From assembly GCA_016806645.1 (NCBI GenBank), contig JACSYO010002134.1, positions 920,488 through 984,487 on the forward strand: a stretch of DNA of 64,000 nt. Reading direction: 5' to 3'. Below the pieces are notes generated by a model that was not told the DNA's origin, did not search any database, and was given only the letters and a program-made list of their open reading frames with translations. Made by a program: the position numbers and the translations under genes. Positions within the stretch are counted from its first letter, which is position 1, and each line of letters begins with the position of its first letter. The stretch is from Ophiodon elongatus (lineage: Eukaryota > Chordata > Actinopteri > Perciformes > Hexagrammidae). Shown here piece by piece: positions 11,894 to 24,727 of the stretch.

Positions 11894-12658
11894 TCTGTAT
11901 GATTTTATTGTTGGTTTATTTGACAACACTTGTGGTTACTGGTGGTAACAACATGCATCGACAGTCAACAATGAGGCCCACAACCAGCTGTCTATCTCTA
12001 CAATACATTAAATATGACAATGCAGAGTTCTGCATCACGTTCAGTTGAGTTGAATGTATACCTACATGAGCACAGGGAAAACAGTAAAAACAGATAACAA
12101 ACGCAATAGTACACTGTATACTACGTGAAGTATACAAAATGTAACCATACTGATGCTAACATAATGCTGTCAAAATGGTGTTTGATAGAAAAATAATCTA
12201 GAGGTAGACATAGTAAAATCAATGATAATCTCCAAATTGACTAATAACTAATATTATATAAAGCCATAGAACTAGCATTTGTAAACTTTATCTTCTAAAA
12301 CTCAATGTGACCACACACATGAACACGACCCTAAGCAAATGAAATTATTTTATTTCCAAAGATTAATAAGCCCTCTGTGTGAGATGAAACAAAGGAATGA
12401 ATCGCCTTGACGATCCTCTCCAGCTGTGGAGTTTATTTTGGAGCATAACTCGGTCTCACCTTTTAAAATTAATTAATATATGAAACTGCGAGGATGGAGG
12501 AGCTGTAACTGCGAATGAATTCACTTAGGAGATTGATTAATTCATGACAGGTAGTTGATACCCAGTTGGCCCTGGGGCTCCCTTGTGGCTCCGATCCCAC
12601 CTTTCCCTATACCTCTTCCTGTACTTCCTTCCTATCATTGTGTTGTTACACACCTCCC
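11894..12658. other. Unique non-coding sequence
   Basis: AT-rich, with TTAATTAATAT-type motifs near 12470. No gene or element recognised. Confidence 0.45.

Positions 12659-12692
<34 letters not shown>
12659..12692. repeat. (CT)n microsatellite
   Basis: About 16 CT units with one GT interruption. Confidence 0.93.
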
Positions 12693-12693
<1 letters not shown>

Positions 12694-13259
12694 CTCCACT
12701 ACCTGTCTTTGCTCCCTCTCGCTCCTGCGGGACTCCTCGTGACACAAAAGGAAAACCGGCTTATTAATTAAAACTTCTGAGAATTCAATGCTATATTTTC
12801 AGTCTTTTCTTTTCTTTCCTTCCCTGTTTGGTTCGTTCTCACGTCAAACACTCGCACCTGGGCTGTTGGCTTGAAAATAAATTATATTTGGAATGATCAA
12901 GGGAACGAGACAGAGGAGCGAAGACAAAAGTGAAAAAGGAGAAAATCAGATGGAAGAGAAGGTGAGGAGAGAAAAGATCATGGTGGATGACGGAGCTGAA
13001 GAGTTTCTCCAACTGCGCTGGAGAGGAGGCTCAGACAGAGAGGAGAACGACTGTAATGATCCCTCTCTCCTCTCCTCTAACAAGGGAAGATTTGAGCAGA
13101 TTTCCCCTCCATGTCTGGAGGAATACATCCCTTTCATCCCCCTCACTTCTCCCGTTTATCTCTCCACTCTTCCGAAGAGCACCTCCAATCCCTCCACCCA
13201 AGCCCCAAAGCCTGCAAGAAGGGGGGAACCCTGTTTGAGAAGGCTTCAGTAAGCCTCCC

Positions 13260-13263
<4 letters not shown>

Positions 13264-13306
<43 letters not shown>

Positions 13307-13400
13307 ATGTTTATACTGTACCTCTATACTTGTGAGGACCTAATTTGACAGCATAGCTCATTACCTTAACCTTTACCTAAATGCTAAATCTGACCTTAAC
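13264..13400 (+). repeat. (AC)n-anchored telomere-like repeat, left part
   Basis: A 41-bp AC array is followed by ATACTTGTGAGGACC and then ACCTTAACCTTTACCTAA-type telomere-like words. The same order (AC array, GAGGACC, CCTAA words, AAGTCTGAA) is seen at 46500-46690. This copy stops at 13400 and resumes at 13734. Confidence 0.7.
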
Positions 13401-13733
13401 ACGTCACATCAAAGTCTGTTAACAGTCTCTTTATGTGGGAAAAAAGTGATAGATCTTTAATGCTTATTTTATGAATTAGTTTGAAAATCTTGTTTGAATA
13501 GCCTCTGCAGCCCGCTCCTCATCTCCACCTGAGGCTAGCAACTCAAGGCAACATTAGCTGCTACTAGCATAATACTCCCAAAACTCTGGCAGAATAATCA
13601 GCTGTCAGGTTGTATTGTGGGTAATGTAGGCCGCAGGTTTTAACAAGAATAAAAAAAGACAATATCTCTGGTTCTATTCACTTTCAAACAATGTTTTACA
13701 GTGGAATGCTGTGATATGTGGACAACTCCTTTC
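13401..13733. mobile_element. Insertion of about 333 bp splitting the telomere-like repeat
   Basis: The repeat's CCTTAAC word ends at 13400 and ACCCTAAAACCAAGTCTGAA begins at 13734. In the copy at 46.6 kb these parts are adjacent. The insert is unrelated sequence that includes TGTGGGTAATGTAGGCCGC. No clear inverted ends or target duplication were seen, so the element class is open. Confidence 0.5.
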
Positions 13734-14200
13734 ACCCTAAAACCAAGTCTGAATCCACAAACAGCCCTTCGAAAAAGGGAGAAACGGATTAAACGTTCTC
13801 ACTGTTCAAAACGTTCACTTTCTGAAAAAAACCCTCTCTCTTAAATTGTCTTGAACGCTTTCAAAGTGACAGGTGTACTCATTGTCCCAACTTCACAAAA
13901 CGGTCTCACTTTCTAAAGACATCCTCACGTCTTCACTCCCTAAATGTTTCTTATACAAAGAATTTCAAAGAAATTGCTCACATATAAACGAACGCGCACA
14001 GCCATACCTTTACCCCGATGTTATAATATATATATTTTTTTAACATAACCCAAAAACTAAATCTGAACCTACAAACAGCCAAAATGTCTTCCCTTTCTAA
14101 AATGTCTTGTGAATCTCTAAAACTTCCTTCAAAAGAGAAAGAAGTACAAGACTACACTGACAAACACACCTAAATGTGCGGTTGTTACTACACACATGTG
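13734..14200 (+). repeat. (AC)n-anchored telomere-like repeat, right part
   Basis: Begins ACCCTAAAACCAAGTCTGAA and CAGCCCTTCGAAAA, then degenerate units of roughly 18-20 bp of the form TTTCNAAANNGTCCTCAC. A second start (AAACTAAATCTGAACC, ACAAACAGCC) near 14050 suggests an internal duplication. Confidence 0.65.
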
Positions 14201-14340
14201 AAGCAAAAACGTATTATGGATCTCCCCATCTGGTGCTAAAAAATAATCCAGGTATCTGAAGTCTGAAACTCCTGAAAAACAGGTTGAACAAGCTGCTTAA
14301 TGAAAACGAAAAAAAACGATCTGGTTTGCTGAAAAGTGGA

Positions 14341-14341
<1 letters not shown>

Positions 14342-14392
<51 letters not shown>
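14342..14392. repeat. (AC)n microsatellite
   Basis: About 25 perfect AC units. Confidence 0.96.
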
Positions 14393-14395
<3 letters not shown>

Positions 14396-14605
14396 CGAGT
14401 CAATATGGCTTAGCTGAAGTCTGGTAATATCCTTTTTTTCTGTTTGTCATCTCCATTAATGTGCTTTGTAAGTGAGTGTACGCAATCAATTTAGTCCCAT
14501 TTCCAGCGTGTCTGACTACCTGGTCACCACAGCTGGACTGTGTGTGAGGATGGGTGTAGTTGTGTGTGTCGTGTGGGTTGGGGGGTGGCTTTACCAGGGG
14601 AGAGC

Positions 14606-14820
14606 TTTGTGTCTCCCTCTCCCCCCCGTCCTCCCCAGCCCCCCCACCCTCACCCCTCCCCCCTCCACCCCGGAGAGGCAGCGGAGTCATTTGCTCAGTC
14701 TTATGATGTCGTCACGGTGTGTTAGTGGCTAGTGGCGAGGCCCTCACGCCAATCCAGCCCTCCCCACGCCCCCCCCCCACCTCCCCCCTGCCGCCCGCCA
14801 CTTCCTCCCCCCTGGCTCGC
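14606..14820 (-). other. C-rich region with G4 potential on minus strand
   Basis: Two clusters of CCC-CCCCCCC tracts at about 14617-14676 and 14756-14815. Pro-rich frames across it are artefacts. Confidence 0.6.
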
Positions 14821-14980
14821 TGACCCACCCTCGCGACTCTCCCCTCCATCCCCCATCATCACTCAGTGGTCAGTGCAGGGGGAAGAGCTGCTGACGCAGG
14901 CCGGCAGAGGTAACAAGCTTACCTGCGGATAATCTCCTAAGAGAAATTTCAAGGGAAGAAATAAGAGAGTGAGAAAGGGT

Positions 14981-14982
<2 letters not shown>

Positions 14983-15020
<38 letters not shown>
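14983..15020. repeat. (GA)n microsatellite
   Basis: About 18 GA units, followed by GGAAG-type imperfect repeats to about 15050. Confidence 0.95.
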
Positions 15021-15021
<1 letters not shown>

Positions 15022-15050
15022 GAAGGGAGGAAGGGAGGAAGGGAAGAAGG

Positions 15051-15940
15051 ATGGATAGAGAGAAACTTAGAGAAGTTTTTAGTCCCTGACTTGCTGTGCC
15101 AAGCACTTCCTATTCTCCAAGCCAACTTCCCCTCCGTGGTCAAGCACTTACTGCTCTCACAATGCCCTCAGTGAGGAGAGGGGAGAGGGGCAGATGGGAG
15201 GGGGGGGGATTTTTCTTTTCTTTTCTCTAAAAACATGCAGAATGTGGATTGACATCTAATCTCTCATCGGAAAAACTCTTAGTCTGACGAGAAATATTGA
15301 AAATTAATTGTTATTTGGGGCTTTTGATGCCATAAACACAAACAGTCTGATGTCATAAAATTGTTTGGCTCAGCTCTCAGAACAGTTTTATTGTGCATAA
15401 CATTTGCTCGAACTGCTGCAGGCTTCATTATTACAGAATCAAGTTGTTCTGATAAACAGCATTGGAACACACAGAGTGACAAGACATATAATAACATTTA
15501 AAATGATGGTTTATGAAGGCATAAACATAGCATTAAATGTGAATATGTATGATATTTATAAGCCAGATGCATATGAAAAATACAGATAAATAGTAATATT
15601 CTCACACTGCTGTATTGTATTTCGTTAGAAAGTCTTTCTTATTTGAAACATTCACCCAAAATGAATGAAGGTTGTTGTTGATTTCATAATTTTTTTAGCG
15701 TTTTTAATTATTTACATGTAGCACATGTAAGTTCCCAGGCTGAAACCTTTTGCCTTTTATCTACTCTACACACTGTGTAATGTTGAGGATTCAGAATAAT
15801 GAATCTGGACATTTGCATTAAGACTTTTGTCCTCTGAATGAAACTCTGAGGTGAAAACTTAGCCAAAGCAACGGTAAACCTCTGTAAAAGTTCAGAGATA
15901 AGAAAATGTAGAGAGTCGGACCAGTAAACCAAAGGTGTGT

Positions 15941-15944
<4 letters not shown>
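15051..15944. other. Unique non-coding sequence
   Basis: AT-rich. No recognised gene or element. Confidence 0.45.

Positions 15945-16020
<76 letters not shown>
15945..16020. repeat. (GT)n microsatellite
   Basis: About 38 GT units. Confidence 0.97.
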
Positions 16021-16022
<2 letters not shown>

Positions 16023-16181
16023 TCGGGGAAACCGCTGGGTTCTCTCTCTTTTAATCAAGCCCAACTTTAATGAACTGTCTTTGTGCATCACTTTCATTAG
16101 CACATTTACTCAATCAATAAGCACTGTGTATTCAAGCAATTCAATGAAAACTATAATGTGATGGTTGGATTGGAAAGGAGC

Positions 16182-16193
16182 TGTGTGTTTGTT

Positions 16194-16267
<74 letters not shown>
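16182..16267. repeat. (GT)n microsatellite with GTTT start
   Basis: Begins as GTTT units and becomes a perfect GT array of about 35 units. Confidence 0.97.
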
Positions 16268-16268
<1 letters not shown>

Positions 16269-16379
16269 ATGGTCCTCTGGGTTTGCATGGGCATTTTTGC
16301 ATTTTCTGTTAATTGTGTACATGCACATGTTTGCATATATATTTAAATGCATGTATGCATGTATGTGAATAAGAATGTG

Positions 16380-16595
16380 TGTGGGCGTGTTATACATCTC
16401 TTGTGGGGACATAAATCTGATTACACTGTCACATTGTGGGGACTTGCTCTTCTTTATGGGGACATGCATGTCATAACGTAAATTATTACATTTCAGGGTG
16501 AAGACTTGGTTTAAGGTTAGGGTCAGAGTAAGTCACCAGGAAATTAATAGAAGTCAATGTAATGTTCCCAACAGTCCCCAAAACACAACTGTGTC

Positions 16596-16597
<2 letters not shown>
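16380..16597 (+). repeat. GGGGACA-type telomere-like repeat, copy 1
   Basis: Contains TTGTGGGGACATAAATCTG, CATTGTGGGGACTTG and TATGGGGACATG, then GGTTTAAGGTTAGGGTCAGA, then GTCAATGTAATGTTCCC, and runs into a GT array. The AGTCAATGTAATGT block and the following GT array recur at 41434-41578. It is related in layout to the reverse complement of the GAGGACC family. Confidence 0.75.
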
Positions 16598-16643
<46 letters not shown>

Positions 16644-16672
16644 TGTGTGTGCGTGTGTGCGTGTGCTTGCAG
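16598..16672. repeat. (GT)n microsatellite attached to the GGGGACA repeat
   Basis: Imperfect GT array with GC and CT interruptions, directly after the repeat body. Confidence 0.95.
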
Positions 16673-17150
16673 TCCTAAACTTTGAAGATGCATCACGATG
16701 GCTCCGCAATTCACTTTGTCATTCCTGTTCAGCCTTAAACGTCAATAGTGAAATATGTCACTCAATCTCTATTCATCCTTACTTCTTTCCCATCATGCAG
16801 CAGTGCGGCCCCCAGAATGCACTGATTAGCCCTCTGACCATTTAATTAATTAGGCTCGGCACTTAATTATGACAAACTGCATTACTGCAGCGGCGCGCCG
16901 GGGCTCAGGCAGGTTATGTTCGGTAACAATTTGATTTGAGTGAAAATGGGGAGCACGGATGGAGGAGGAGGGGTTTATTGAGCGGAAAGAGACATATGAT
17001 GAGATTAACAATAATCAGAGCAGCGGGAATAGCCCATGACCAGCCGAAGGAGGGGGCGGGGGGAGGGGCAGGGAGGCTGAGTGAAGGGCTGAGATGGATC
17101 AAATTAGGTTTTTCTCTTCTCATTAGGATCTGGAGAGCAAAGTAATACTG
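16673..17150. other. Unique sequence with homeodomain-type AT words and a G-rich patch
   Basis: TTTAATTAATTAG at 16841-16853 and TTAATTA at 16863-16869 lie beside a GC-rich patch (CGGCGCGCCGGGG). A G-rich motif (GGGGGCGGGGGGAGGGG) lies at about 17052-17068. Regulatory function is only a guess. Confidence 0.3.
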
Positions 17151-17163
17151 AGTGTGTTTGTGT

Positions 17164-17216
<53 letters not shown>

Positions 17217-17240
17217 TGTGTTGTGTGTACGCGTGGTCTG
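17151..17240. repeat. (GT)n microsatellite
   Basis: GT array with CT and AC interruptions at the ends. Confidence 0.95.
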
Positions 17241-17749
17241 TTGGATGGGGATTTAATCTGCTCAGTGCGTCCGTATCTTTTTACTGAAGCTGAGATAATC
17301 ATTAAATCTACATTATTCCTCTTTGTCGGCATAACGGATGACAATAATTTATTCAGAAGAGTTTATTCTTCTCAAAGCTCTTATTAGCTGTCCTTTAAAG
17401 CTTCAAATGGCCTCTGTTTTTTTTTTTGGAGTGGAGGTTCATTGATACCCACATGGACGCCACTCTAGAGCACAGCCTTTCTTTACTTCAGAAGTATGGC
17501 TAACATTAATCGATTCCCAGGCCTCTTCAATGGTGGACAAGAATCTGACGACTGAATAAGCTGTTCGTTTTCCAATAATATTTAATAAAATGACCTCAAA
17601 AAACTATTGACAATTTTGTCTCAACTCTGCTGCATCAAGATCTGCTCACAACAGAAAGTGGCACAGCAAAATGCATTCACTTATCCTTGTGTCATAACAA
17701 TATGCGCTTCTTGTGTACACAGTCGAAGCCTGTTGACGGAGTGAGCACA

Positions 17750-18330
17750 TTCCAGTGAAGAGACCGCTTGTCAGTCACAATAAACCCTTTTCACAGCAGA
17801 CATTTTGACTCGAAGCAGGGAGAGCACAGGTGTTAATATGAACATTAAAGATGTCTCAGCTCTATTAAGAGTCCCGGTAAGCCATGGCAGTGACTGAGCA
17901 TTCACTATCCCAGAGGCCTGGAACTGGCTTACATAAATGGAATGCAGCCATCATTTATGTTATTAACGTCTGCCGTAAAAAGGGCCTGTAGCTCGGCGAG
18001 CAAACTAGCTGTACAGGAAATTAGGTTCCACACAGTTTATTCAGAAGACATATTTGTACCATCGACTTATAGCTGTCTTCAGACCGTCTCTTTTTCACGG
18101 AGCAGTTTATAAACAAACTGAGGAGGTTAAATAAAAGGAATATGCTAGCTTCTCCTCTTTTGGCCTCGCCGTTCTCTCAAAGGTCAGCGCTGTCAACACA
18201 TTGGTGGCACAGTTTTTGTTTGAAAGTTTACCAAAAAGCATGAAATATTGGCGCTGATTTATTTTGCCTCCACAAACAAATACTGGCGATTCCATTTGAA
18301 TGAAATTATTTTGCTGCCAAATTTTAAGCA
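17750..18330 (+). mobile_element. Dispersed repeat, copy 1 (unclassified)
   Basis: The part 18028-18215 matches 28283-28470 in order and orientation: TTTATTCA, then AGACA, then GTACC(A/G)TCGACT, then a TAGCTTC word, then CAGC(A/G)CTGTCAAC. Upstream sequence with TAAATGGAATGCAGCC also resembles a fish repeat from memory. Boundaries are uncertain and no terminal repeats were found. Confidence 0.5.
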
Positions 18331-19050
18331 TGAAAAGTGCTGGAGTGACGGGCCTGTCAGCAGCTTTGAGCCTCTTTCAGATCATATTTTGGGTTATCGA
18401 AGCACACATATGCTGTATGCTTGTGTTTCACAGCTCTCCTCGACCTCCCCGTATAACAACACAACCGTGAGTAACCATGTAAGCTTTAAGGGTACAGGTG
18501 GAACTCCAGCATTTTGTCCCGGGACATTGGAAGAAAATATATTCAAACTACCATCATTTGATAATTTGTGTACTTTTTTTCATGTTTAGGCAAATAGGCA
18601 GTAATAAATACAGCAATTCTATTTTTTACAATCAATAATCTCAAATTCTTCTCCACAATATCATATTGCACTCTTTCTCCCCTATGGTGGACTGGCCAGT
18701 CTGTATGTCTGAAGCTCAACTAATCGAGGACCAGCATGATATAGGATCATAAATACCATACTCCTTTACTCTTATGCGTTTCATATCCTTATTTCCCTGA
18801 CAAAACGCCCTGTTGTAAAGCTGTTAAAAGCTGTTTGAGGAGGGTATTTAAAGGGATGAACTCTAATTCAGATACACTGTGCACACTCTTACACCAGCCC
18901 TCTGTGCTCTATATACCCTGCAGCCACAACACAATATGATAATGCCCATGTGAATAGCGAGGGGAGTGGGTATGGTAAAATGATAAATTATGATAAATAA
19001 GGCCATAGCATAGGCATGAAGGAGGGGAAATCACCAGTCTAATGCACCAT

Positions 19051-19052
<2 letters not shown>
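18331..19052. other. Unique non-coding sequence
   Basis: No gene or repeat recognised. TTTAAAGGGATGAACTC near 18847 resembles an AGGGATAG-type element end, but no partner was found. Confidence 0.4.
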
Positions 19053-19128
<76 letters not shown>

Positions 19129-19131
19129 TGT
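19053..19131. repeat. (GT)n microsatellite
   Basis: About 38 GT units with one AT interruption. Confidence 0.97.
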
Positions 19132-19737
19132 GTCCTGGTGAACCGAGCCTTCCTACATCACAGGCCAGGGCCGTTGACAAAAGGAAACAGATTGGATAGA
19201 GAGTGAGGGGTGTGCCTGGAGGGAGGGAGAGATGGACAGAATGAGGGAGGTTCGGGGGGAGGTGTGGGATGAAAAGGCAGTCTCCCAGACACATATATTA
19301 ACCCCTGACTCCCCCCGACACCGGGAGTCTGATCCCTTCAACTCGCTCGGCACAGATTTAGCGTAGCAGGACCTCCTCACGGGGCGACAATATTAGCTTG
19401 ATGCTGCCAGAGAGCGATAACATCCCCACAACATTACACCAACACTGACACCACTTCGGCCTCACAGGGAGGGGACTCCACTCGTCCTGTCAGATTACAG
19501 TTAACTGATTTTGTTTTGTTTTGATGGCGGGCCAAAACAAAAAAAAGAGGACAAACCCTGCGTGTCGTGTTGTAACTAAAACCTGCTCAGCGGTCCAAGT
19601 GTAAACACCTGCCGAAGAATAGAGATATTAAACACACTCTCTGGGAGTCGCTATGGCAATCAACAACAAATCGATCAATCCCATTGGACACGCTGATGCT
19701 CGAGCTAACGCTTCATGTCCCCATTGACCGGCTCACA
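19132..19737. other. Unique non-coding sequence
   Basis: Nothing recognised. Confidence 0.45.

Positions 19738-19768
<31 letters not shown>
19738..19768. repeat. (AC)n microsatellite
   Basis: About 15 AC units. Confidence 0.93.
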
Positions 19769-19770
<2 letters not shown>

Positions 19771-21730
19771 TCCTACAGCCCTCACTGCTTGTCCTGTGTG
19801 TGTACAGCCACTGAACAGCAGTTATTAATAAAAACACACAATTCTGTCTCTTTATTTATTTCTATTGCAATACCGAAATACACTGAATGTCAATCAATAC
19901 AAATATGCACTTGTACTGTAGCAGTGAACATGCTTTAACTTTTTGGTTTGGGATATGCACATTTTTTCGTTCCTGTGGAATGTTTAAATTCACTTTAAGA
20001 CTGATTCAAGCATCACATTCAAAAAATTGCTTGCTTTGTCCAGCCAACAGTCCAAAACCCAAACATATTCAATGTACCCGTAACAAAGAACAAGACAAGC
20101 AGCAAATTCCCCAAATAATGGAGAATTGAAACTTGGTTATGTAACGGATTAACAAATGAGTTGCAAATTCATTTTCTGTCAATCAATCAACTTATTTCAG
20201 CTGTAATGCACTTATTGTAAGTCACTTTGGACAAAAGCAACTGCCGAATTAATACAATTTAACATAATGTGTATCTATATATAGTAGTGTAGATGTACAC
20301 GTGTGCAGCTCTGAACACTCGAAAGACATCACAACTGTCACTCACACACACTCACACACACTCCGCTGGCAGCTCATATACGGTATTGGTACAATGAGCT
20401 GATATGTTTGGTGCGGGTGTAAGTTCCCTCAGGAACAGAGTTCAGACACATAATCCACCCTGTTAATTGGCCCCCGATGCCACTGCAGTGACTCAGGTAC
20501 GCAGAAATACATACTCACACGACTGTGCACACATAACACACACGCACAGCGGCAGAGGAATGATCACATACACGTGTACACACAAGTAGAAACAGGCAAG
20601 CGAGTAAAAGTGGAAATTTAAGGTGTAGTTTGAAACACAGTCGAATGTATGTAAATTAGATTTTTATTATTATTGGTTCGATATCTCTCTTTCTAGGAGA
20701 GATCTAAATACGTTTTGGCACTGACTGAAATGGGTCCATGTATCACAAACTGCAAAGAAGCTAAAATTGGTAATAAATGTCCGGTCCAATTTGTAGTCTT
20801 GCGTGTTTATTTTATGACCAGATATTTCCTAATTTACAACAAAACTGTTGGTTTTATTGAAGCAAAGTTCTTTTTTGTCCTTTGGTCAATGAAAAAGAAG
20901 GTGTTTTCTCGCTAAATTTATATTTTTTCGTCGCTTTGATATCAGTACCAAAACCCGGGTCATAGAGGCATACGTGTCAAATAATTGAAATGATACCCAA
21001 CCCTATATACTTATAAGGAGGATGGGATAAATCCATGACATGTGTTATTATGGGTGCAGATTCACATTAAATGGATATATTCTAGATGTCTTGGCACATC
21101 ATTTTATAAACATTTCCTTAGAAAATCATATTTTGTATCTTTGGAAAATCTGAAATCTCCTCCAAAATAAAAGTTAGGTGAGTTCGAACAACGCTGAACT
21201 TGACTTCACGTAATATTATGCGTATTATTTTGAACGTTATAATTATTATTATTGTTGTTTTTATTATAATTAGTAGTAGTTATATATTAGTATTAGTATA
21301 TTAGCATTATCAACTCCCGATGATTTGTAGCAACCAGGGTGGCATGAGACTGACTCCTGTGATGTGAATTAATCTGAATATCTCAGGTGTCTGCGCCCAT
21401 ATTTCGGGCTCTGCTGTTCTACATCCTGTCACCACCTCCCCCTCCTCCTCCGATGGGTCAGCCTGCTGAGGGCAGCAGTTTTAGGACGTCCTGTGAGCGC
21501 ATGGGTAAACCCTGCTCTATATATATGCAAATCCCATTCATTCCCCTTCCAGAGCTTAATTGACAATCTATGAGCGTTATTGATCGACACGAGGATGTCT
21601 CTATACACAGCTGACTGTGTGGACGTGTGTGTTTATCTGTTTGTGTGCGTCTATAGAGACTTTTAATTAAGTTAAAAAAAAAAAAGGACAAAGACCCCGA
21701 GATCATCATAAGAAACTCACCTTTGTGCAT

Positions 21731-21731
<1 letters not shown>
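19769..21731. other. Unique, mostly AT-rich non-coding sequence
   Basis: A minor CACA array lies at 20342-20362 and TTATTAT/TTAG words lie at 21240-21310. No supported gene. Confidence 0.45.

Positions 21732-21776
<45 letters not shown>
21732..21776. repeat. (GT)n microsatellite
   Basis: About 22 GT units. Confidence 0.96.
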
Positions 21777-21777
<1 letters not shown>

Positions 21778-22137
21778 TAACATACTGGCTTCAGGTGAGG
21801 TTTAAAATGATTGATTGGTAATAAGTGGAGCTTCCTGTATGAGGAGCCGACCTCTCACTGTAACCTTGTTTGAACTAAAATGCCCTGTTGGCTCCTTCAG
21901 ATCCGACATGTGCAGAAAGTTCCAGGAGAAGAGGAAGAGAAAGAAGAAGGAAAACAGAGGACTGCTAAAACATCATTTTTAAGACCCAGCGTCTGAAACA
22001 AAATGATCATATTGAAGCGGTTCTTGTACTTGAGTATTTACATTGTCGAGACGTTGTAAACATTATGTATCTTATCGTTGAAGCAGTTTTGCAGATTTAC
22101 CGTTTATTCAACATGAGAGAAACATTCGGTAACAATC

Positions 22138-22565
22138 ATCTTTCTTTCTTCTCGTCTTTTTCCCTTTCTTCCTTTTGTAATTTTGTCTTTCTCTCTTTTC
22201 TTCTCTCCTGTCCTCCTTCTCTCCTTCCTTTTATATATTTTGCTCCATTGTCCCTCCTTTTGCTTCTGTTCTTCACTTAGTTATTCTTTCCTCCCTTCTT
22301 TCCTCATGACGTTCCCTTTTCTTCCTTTTTTCATCCTTCCTTTCTCTCCTTCTTTTCATATTTCTTGCATCCTTTTTTCTACCGTCTTTACTTCTTCATT
22401 TCCTATTCTTCTCTCCTTTCATCTGTCCTCCTCCTTTCATTTCTTATTTTGTTCTCTCTGAATCCTTACCTTGTGTTTTCCTTATATCTTGTCCTTTCTC
22501 AGTAGATTCTCTTTTCTTTCCTTTCCTTCTTCCTTTCTTTTTCTCCTTCCCTCTCCTCCCTCATT
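22138..22565. repeat. Polypyrimidine (CTTT/CTTCC-rich) tract
   Basis: The plus strand is dominated by C and T over about 430 bp. Ser/Phe/Leu-rich frames are artefacts. It is the strand-reversed counterpart of the polypurine tracts at 7 and 30 kb. Confidence 0.8.
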
Positions 22566-24019
22566 GTTCACCCTATCTGAAGGCATGAAAATATCCCCAA
22601 AATTGCATGCTAATTTTAACTTAAATAAAAAAATTGAATAGAGGACTTTTGCATGCAGCTGATTATTGTTTGCATTGCTTTGTTGCTGCATGCTTTTAGG
22701 CTTTATATATCAATGAACTATAATAGGACTATGTATGGTTTAAAAATCAGTAGCTGCTGTAATCTTGCTGTTATTATCCTCTTTTCTTTGTTTCAGGCTG
22801 TCTGCTGTATGCCTGTACAGAAACAGGCAGCCTACATATGTCAAGAGTGTGCTGTGTGAGTGTGTTTGCACATCTGTGCATTTAGCACTCATCTTGAAAA
22901 CTTGCCTCCTCAGCAAGAGCAGCGTCATGTAGAACTAGAAACGTACGTACATGCACACAAACAAAACTGAGTGTGTTTGTGTGTGTGTTCCCATGTGTGT
23001 GATCACTTGAAGAAGAGCGGGCGATAGGTATTTACCGGCTGACCAGTGTCTCGCTGACAGATTGAGATTGGGAAGCTTTCGGCACACGGAGGATTTATTG
23101 CTGCTTTGACGCCGCTTTCCTCCTAAATTACAGCCGGGCCGGGAACAATGAGATGGCCTGGGAATCAGGTCCGATGCTCTGAACCTCCCCTGGGGTTAAC
23201 AGTCCCTGACTCAACCCTCTGCTCTCCATTTTACACCCCCAACAAGCAGCTCATCCTCTTTTCCAGCTCGGAGAGAAGGGAGGATGAGAAAACAATCCAG
23301 TGCAAGAAAATAGCTTTTTTCTTCTTTTTTTTTTCTTCTTTCAAATATCTAATTTATTTTCCTAGCATAGATATATAAATCAGTTTGTATATATTTATAA
23401 AGACAGACGGCAATTCCCTATCTGTGATTCTACCTATGACCAACAGAATTATACGTTTCATGATTACTATCATAATTTCTTCAGATTTCCATCCCACTGC
23501 TGCCCTCACTCTCCAGAGGTCTGTTGATGTTCTCCCCCCTGCAGGGCTGGAGATGGGCCACCAACATCGATTTCACACCCAAAGCACAGATAAAGAGGAG
23601 AAAATCAGATGGTCCACTATCATGTGTGATTGTTCAGTGTGTGTGTGCAAAATGAAACTTCTGTGAACAAAAACTGCACTGAGGTAGAAGAGGATTTAGT
23701 AGCCTAATGAAAGGTATGAAAAAGAGTGCATTTAAATTATGCACTCTTATGTAAATGGTTTGCATATGGAGTACAGACATGCGGTAATTCATTGTTCAAA
23801 GGTTAAACTGTTAAGGCAAAATATATGATTTCATTTACGTAAGTGCTATTAGCATATATATCTAGTTATAGGTGTCTCTACAAGAGTAGACAGACCGTAT
23901 TTCTGGTTACTTATTTGATATCGAATCAAGACTAATTTAGCTTGTGTTGACAAATAAGAGTCACGTACACAGGTGGCAGAGGCCTTCACAGGTCCTCTAG
24001 GTTCATTGCAGGATAATAA
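22566..24019. other. Unique non-coding sequence
   Basis: No gene recognised. A short T/C run lies at 23318-23342. Confidence 0.45.
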
Positions 24020-24160
24020 TGTGCTTTTCGTGAGTCGCTGCATTTATAGAGCACCGCTTTCATCCAAAGTGCTTTCTTTTTTTGCCTCTCATTCACCCGT
24101 TCACAAACAAGCTAGCAAGGCGCTGGTCCGGCCATCGGCAGCAATTTGGAAAGTTTGAGT
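24020..24160 (+). mobile_element. Degenerate fragment of a common fish repeat
   Basis: The order CATTTATAGAGCACCGCTTT, CCAAAGTGCTTTCTTTTTTTG, CTCATTCACCCGTTCACA, GGCGCTGGTCCGGCCATCGG and AGCAATTTGG matches my memory of a widespread fish repeat with those words. About 140 bp is recognisable. The boundary and class are unknown. Confidence 0.5.
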
Positions 24161-24646
24161 GAAAATTTTCAAAAGACACCGTTCATTTCGCTGTGTATTT
24201 TTTTACTTTCACAAATCGTGACATTTTTTGCTTTTCCATTTCAATTGCACCTCCCAACATCAACCAATCTGCTTGTTGTTGGGATTCAAGAGATGTAGAC
24301 ATAAGCTCCCAATTGAGAGTTTAGGATAACACTCTGCAAAGATCTACAGACATGTTTGCGTCTGTCTTTGCAGAGGAATAATTGTGTGTTTTTTTCTCTA
24401 TTTGGGTCTGTTTGAGTCCACTGTACTTTTGACCAGGTCTTATTCTGACATGGCCTGATTCTGGTCTGTTCTAGTTCAGGAGAGGACATACAGCTAGACA
24501 GTAGTAATGAGAGAGAGTAAAGAAAAACTGGACAAAAAAGGATAAAAGCAGAGAAAAAAATCACATGGAAAATTTGGAGGGAGAGAGACATAGGGTAAGA
24601 AAGAGGTCAGTAGTGGAGACCAGAGTGGAGGAAGGGGCTGTGGTTG

Positions 24647-24649
<3 letters not shown>

Positions 24650-24723
<74 letters not shown>
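24650..24723. repeat. (GT)n microsatellite
   Basis: About 37 perfect GT units. Confidence 0.97.
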
Positions 24724-24727
<4 letters not shown>

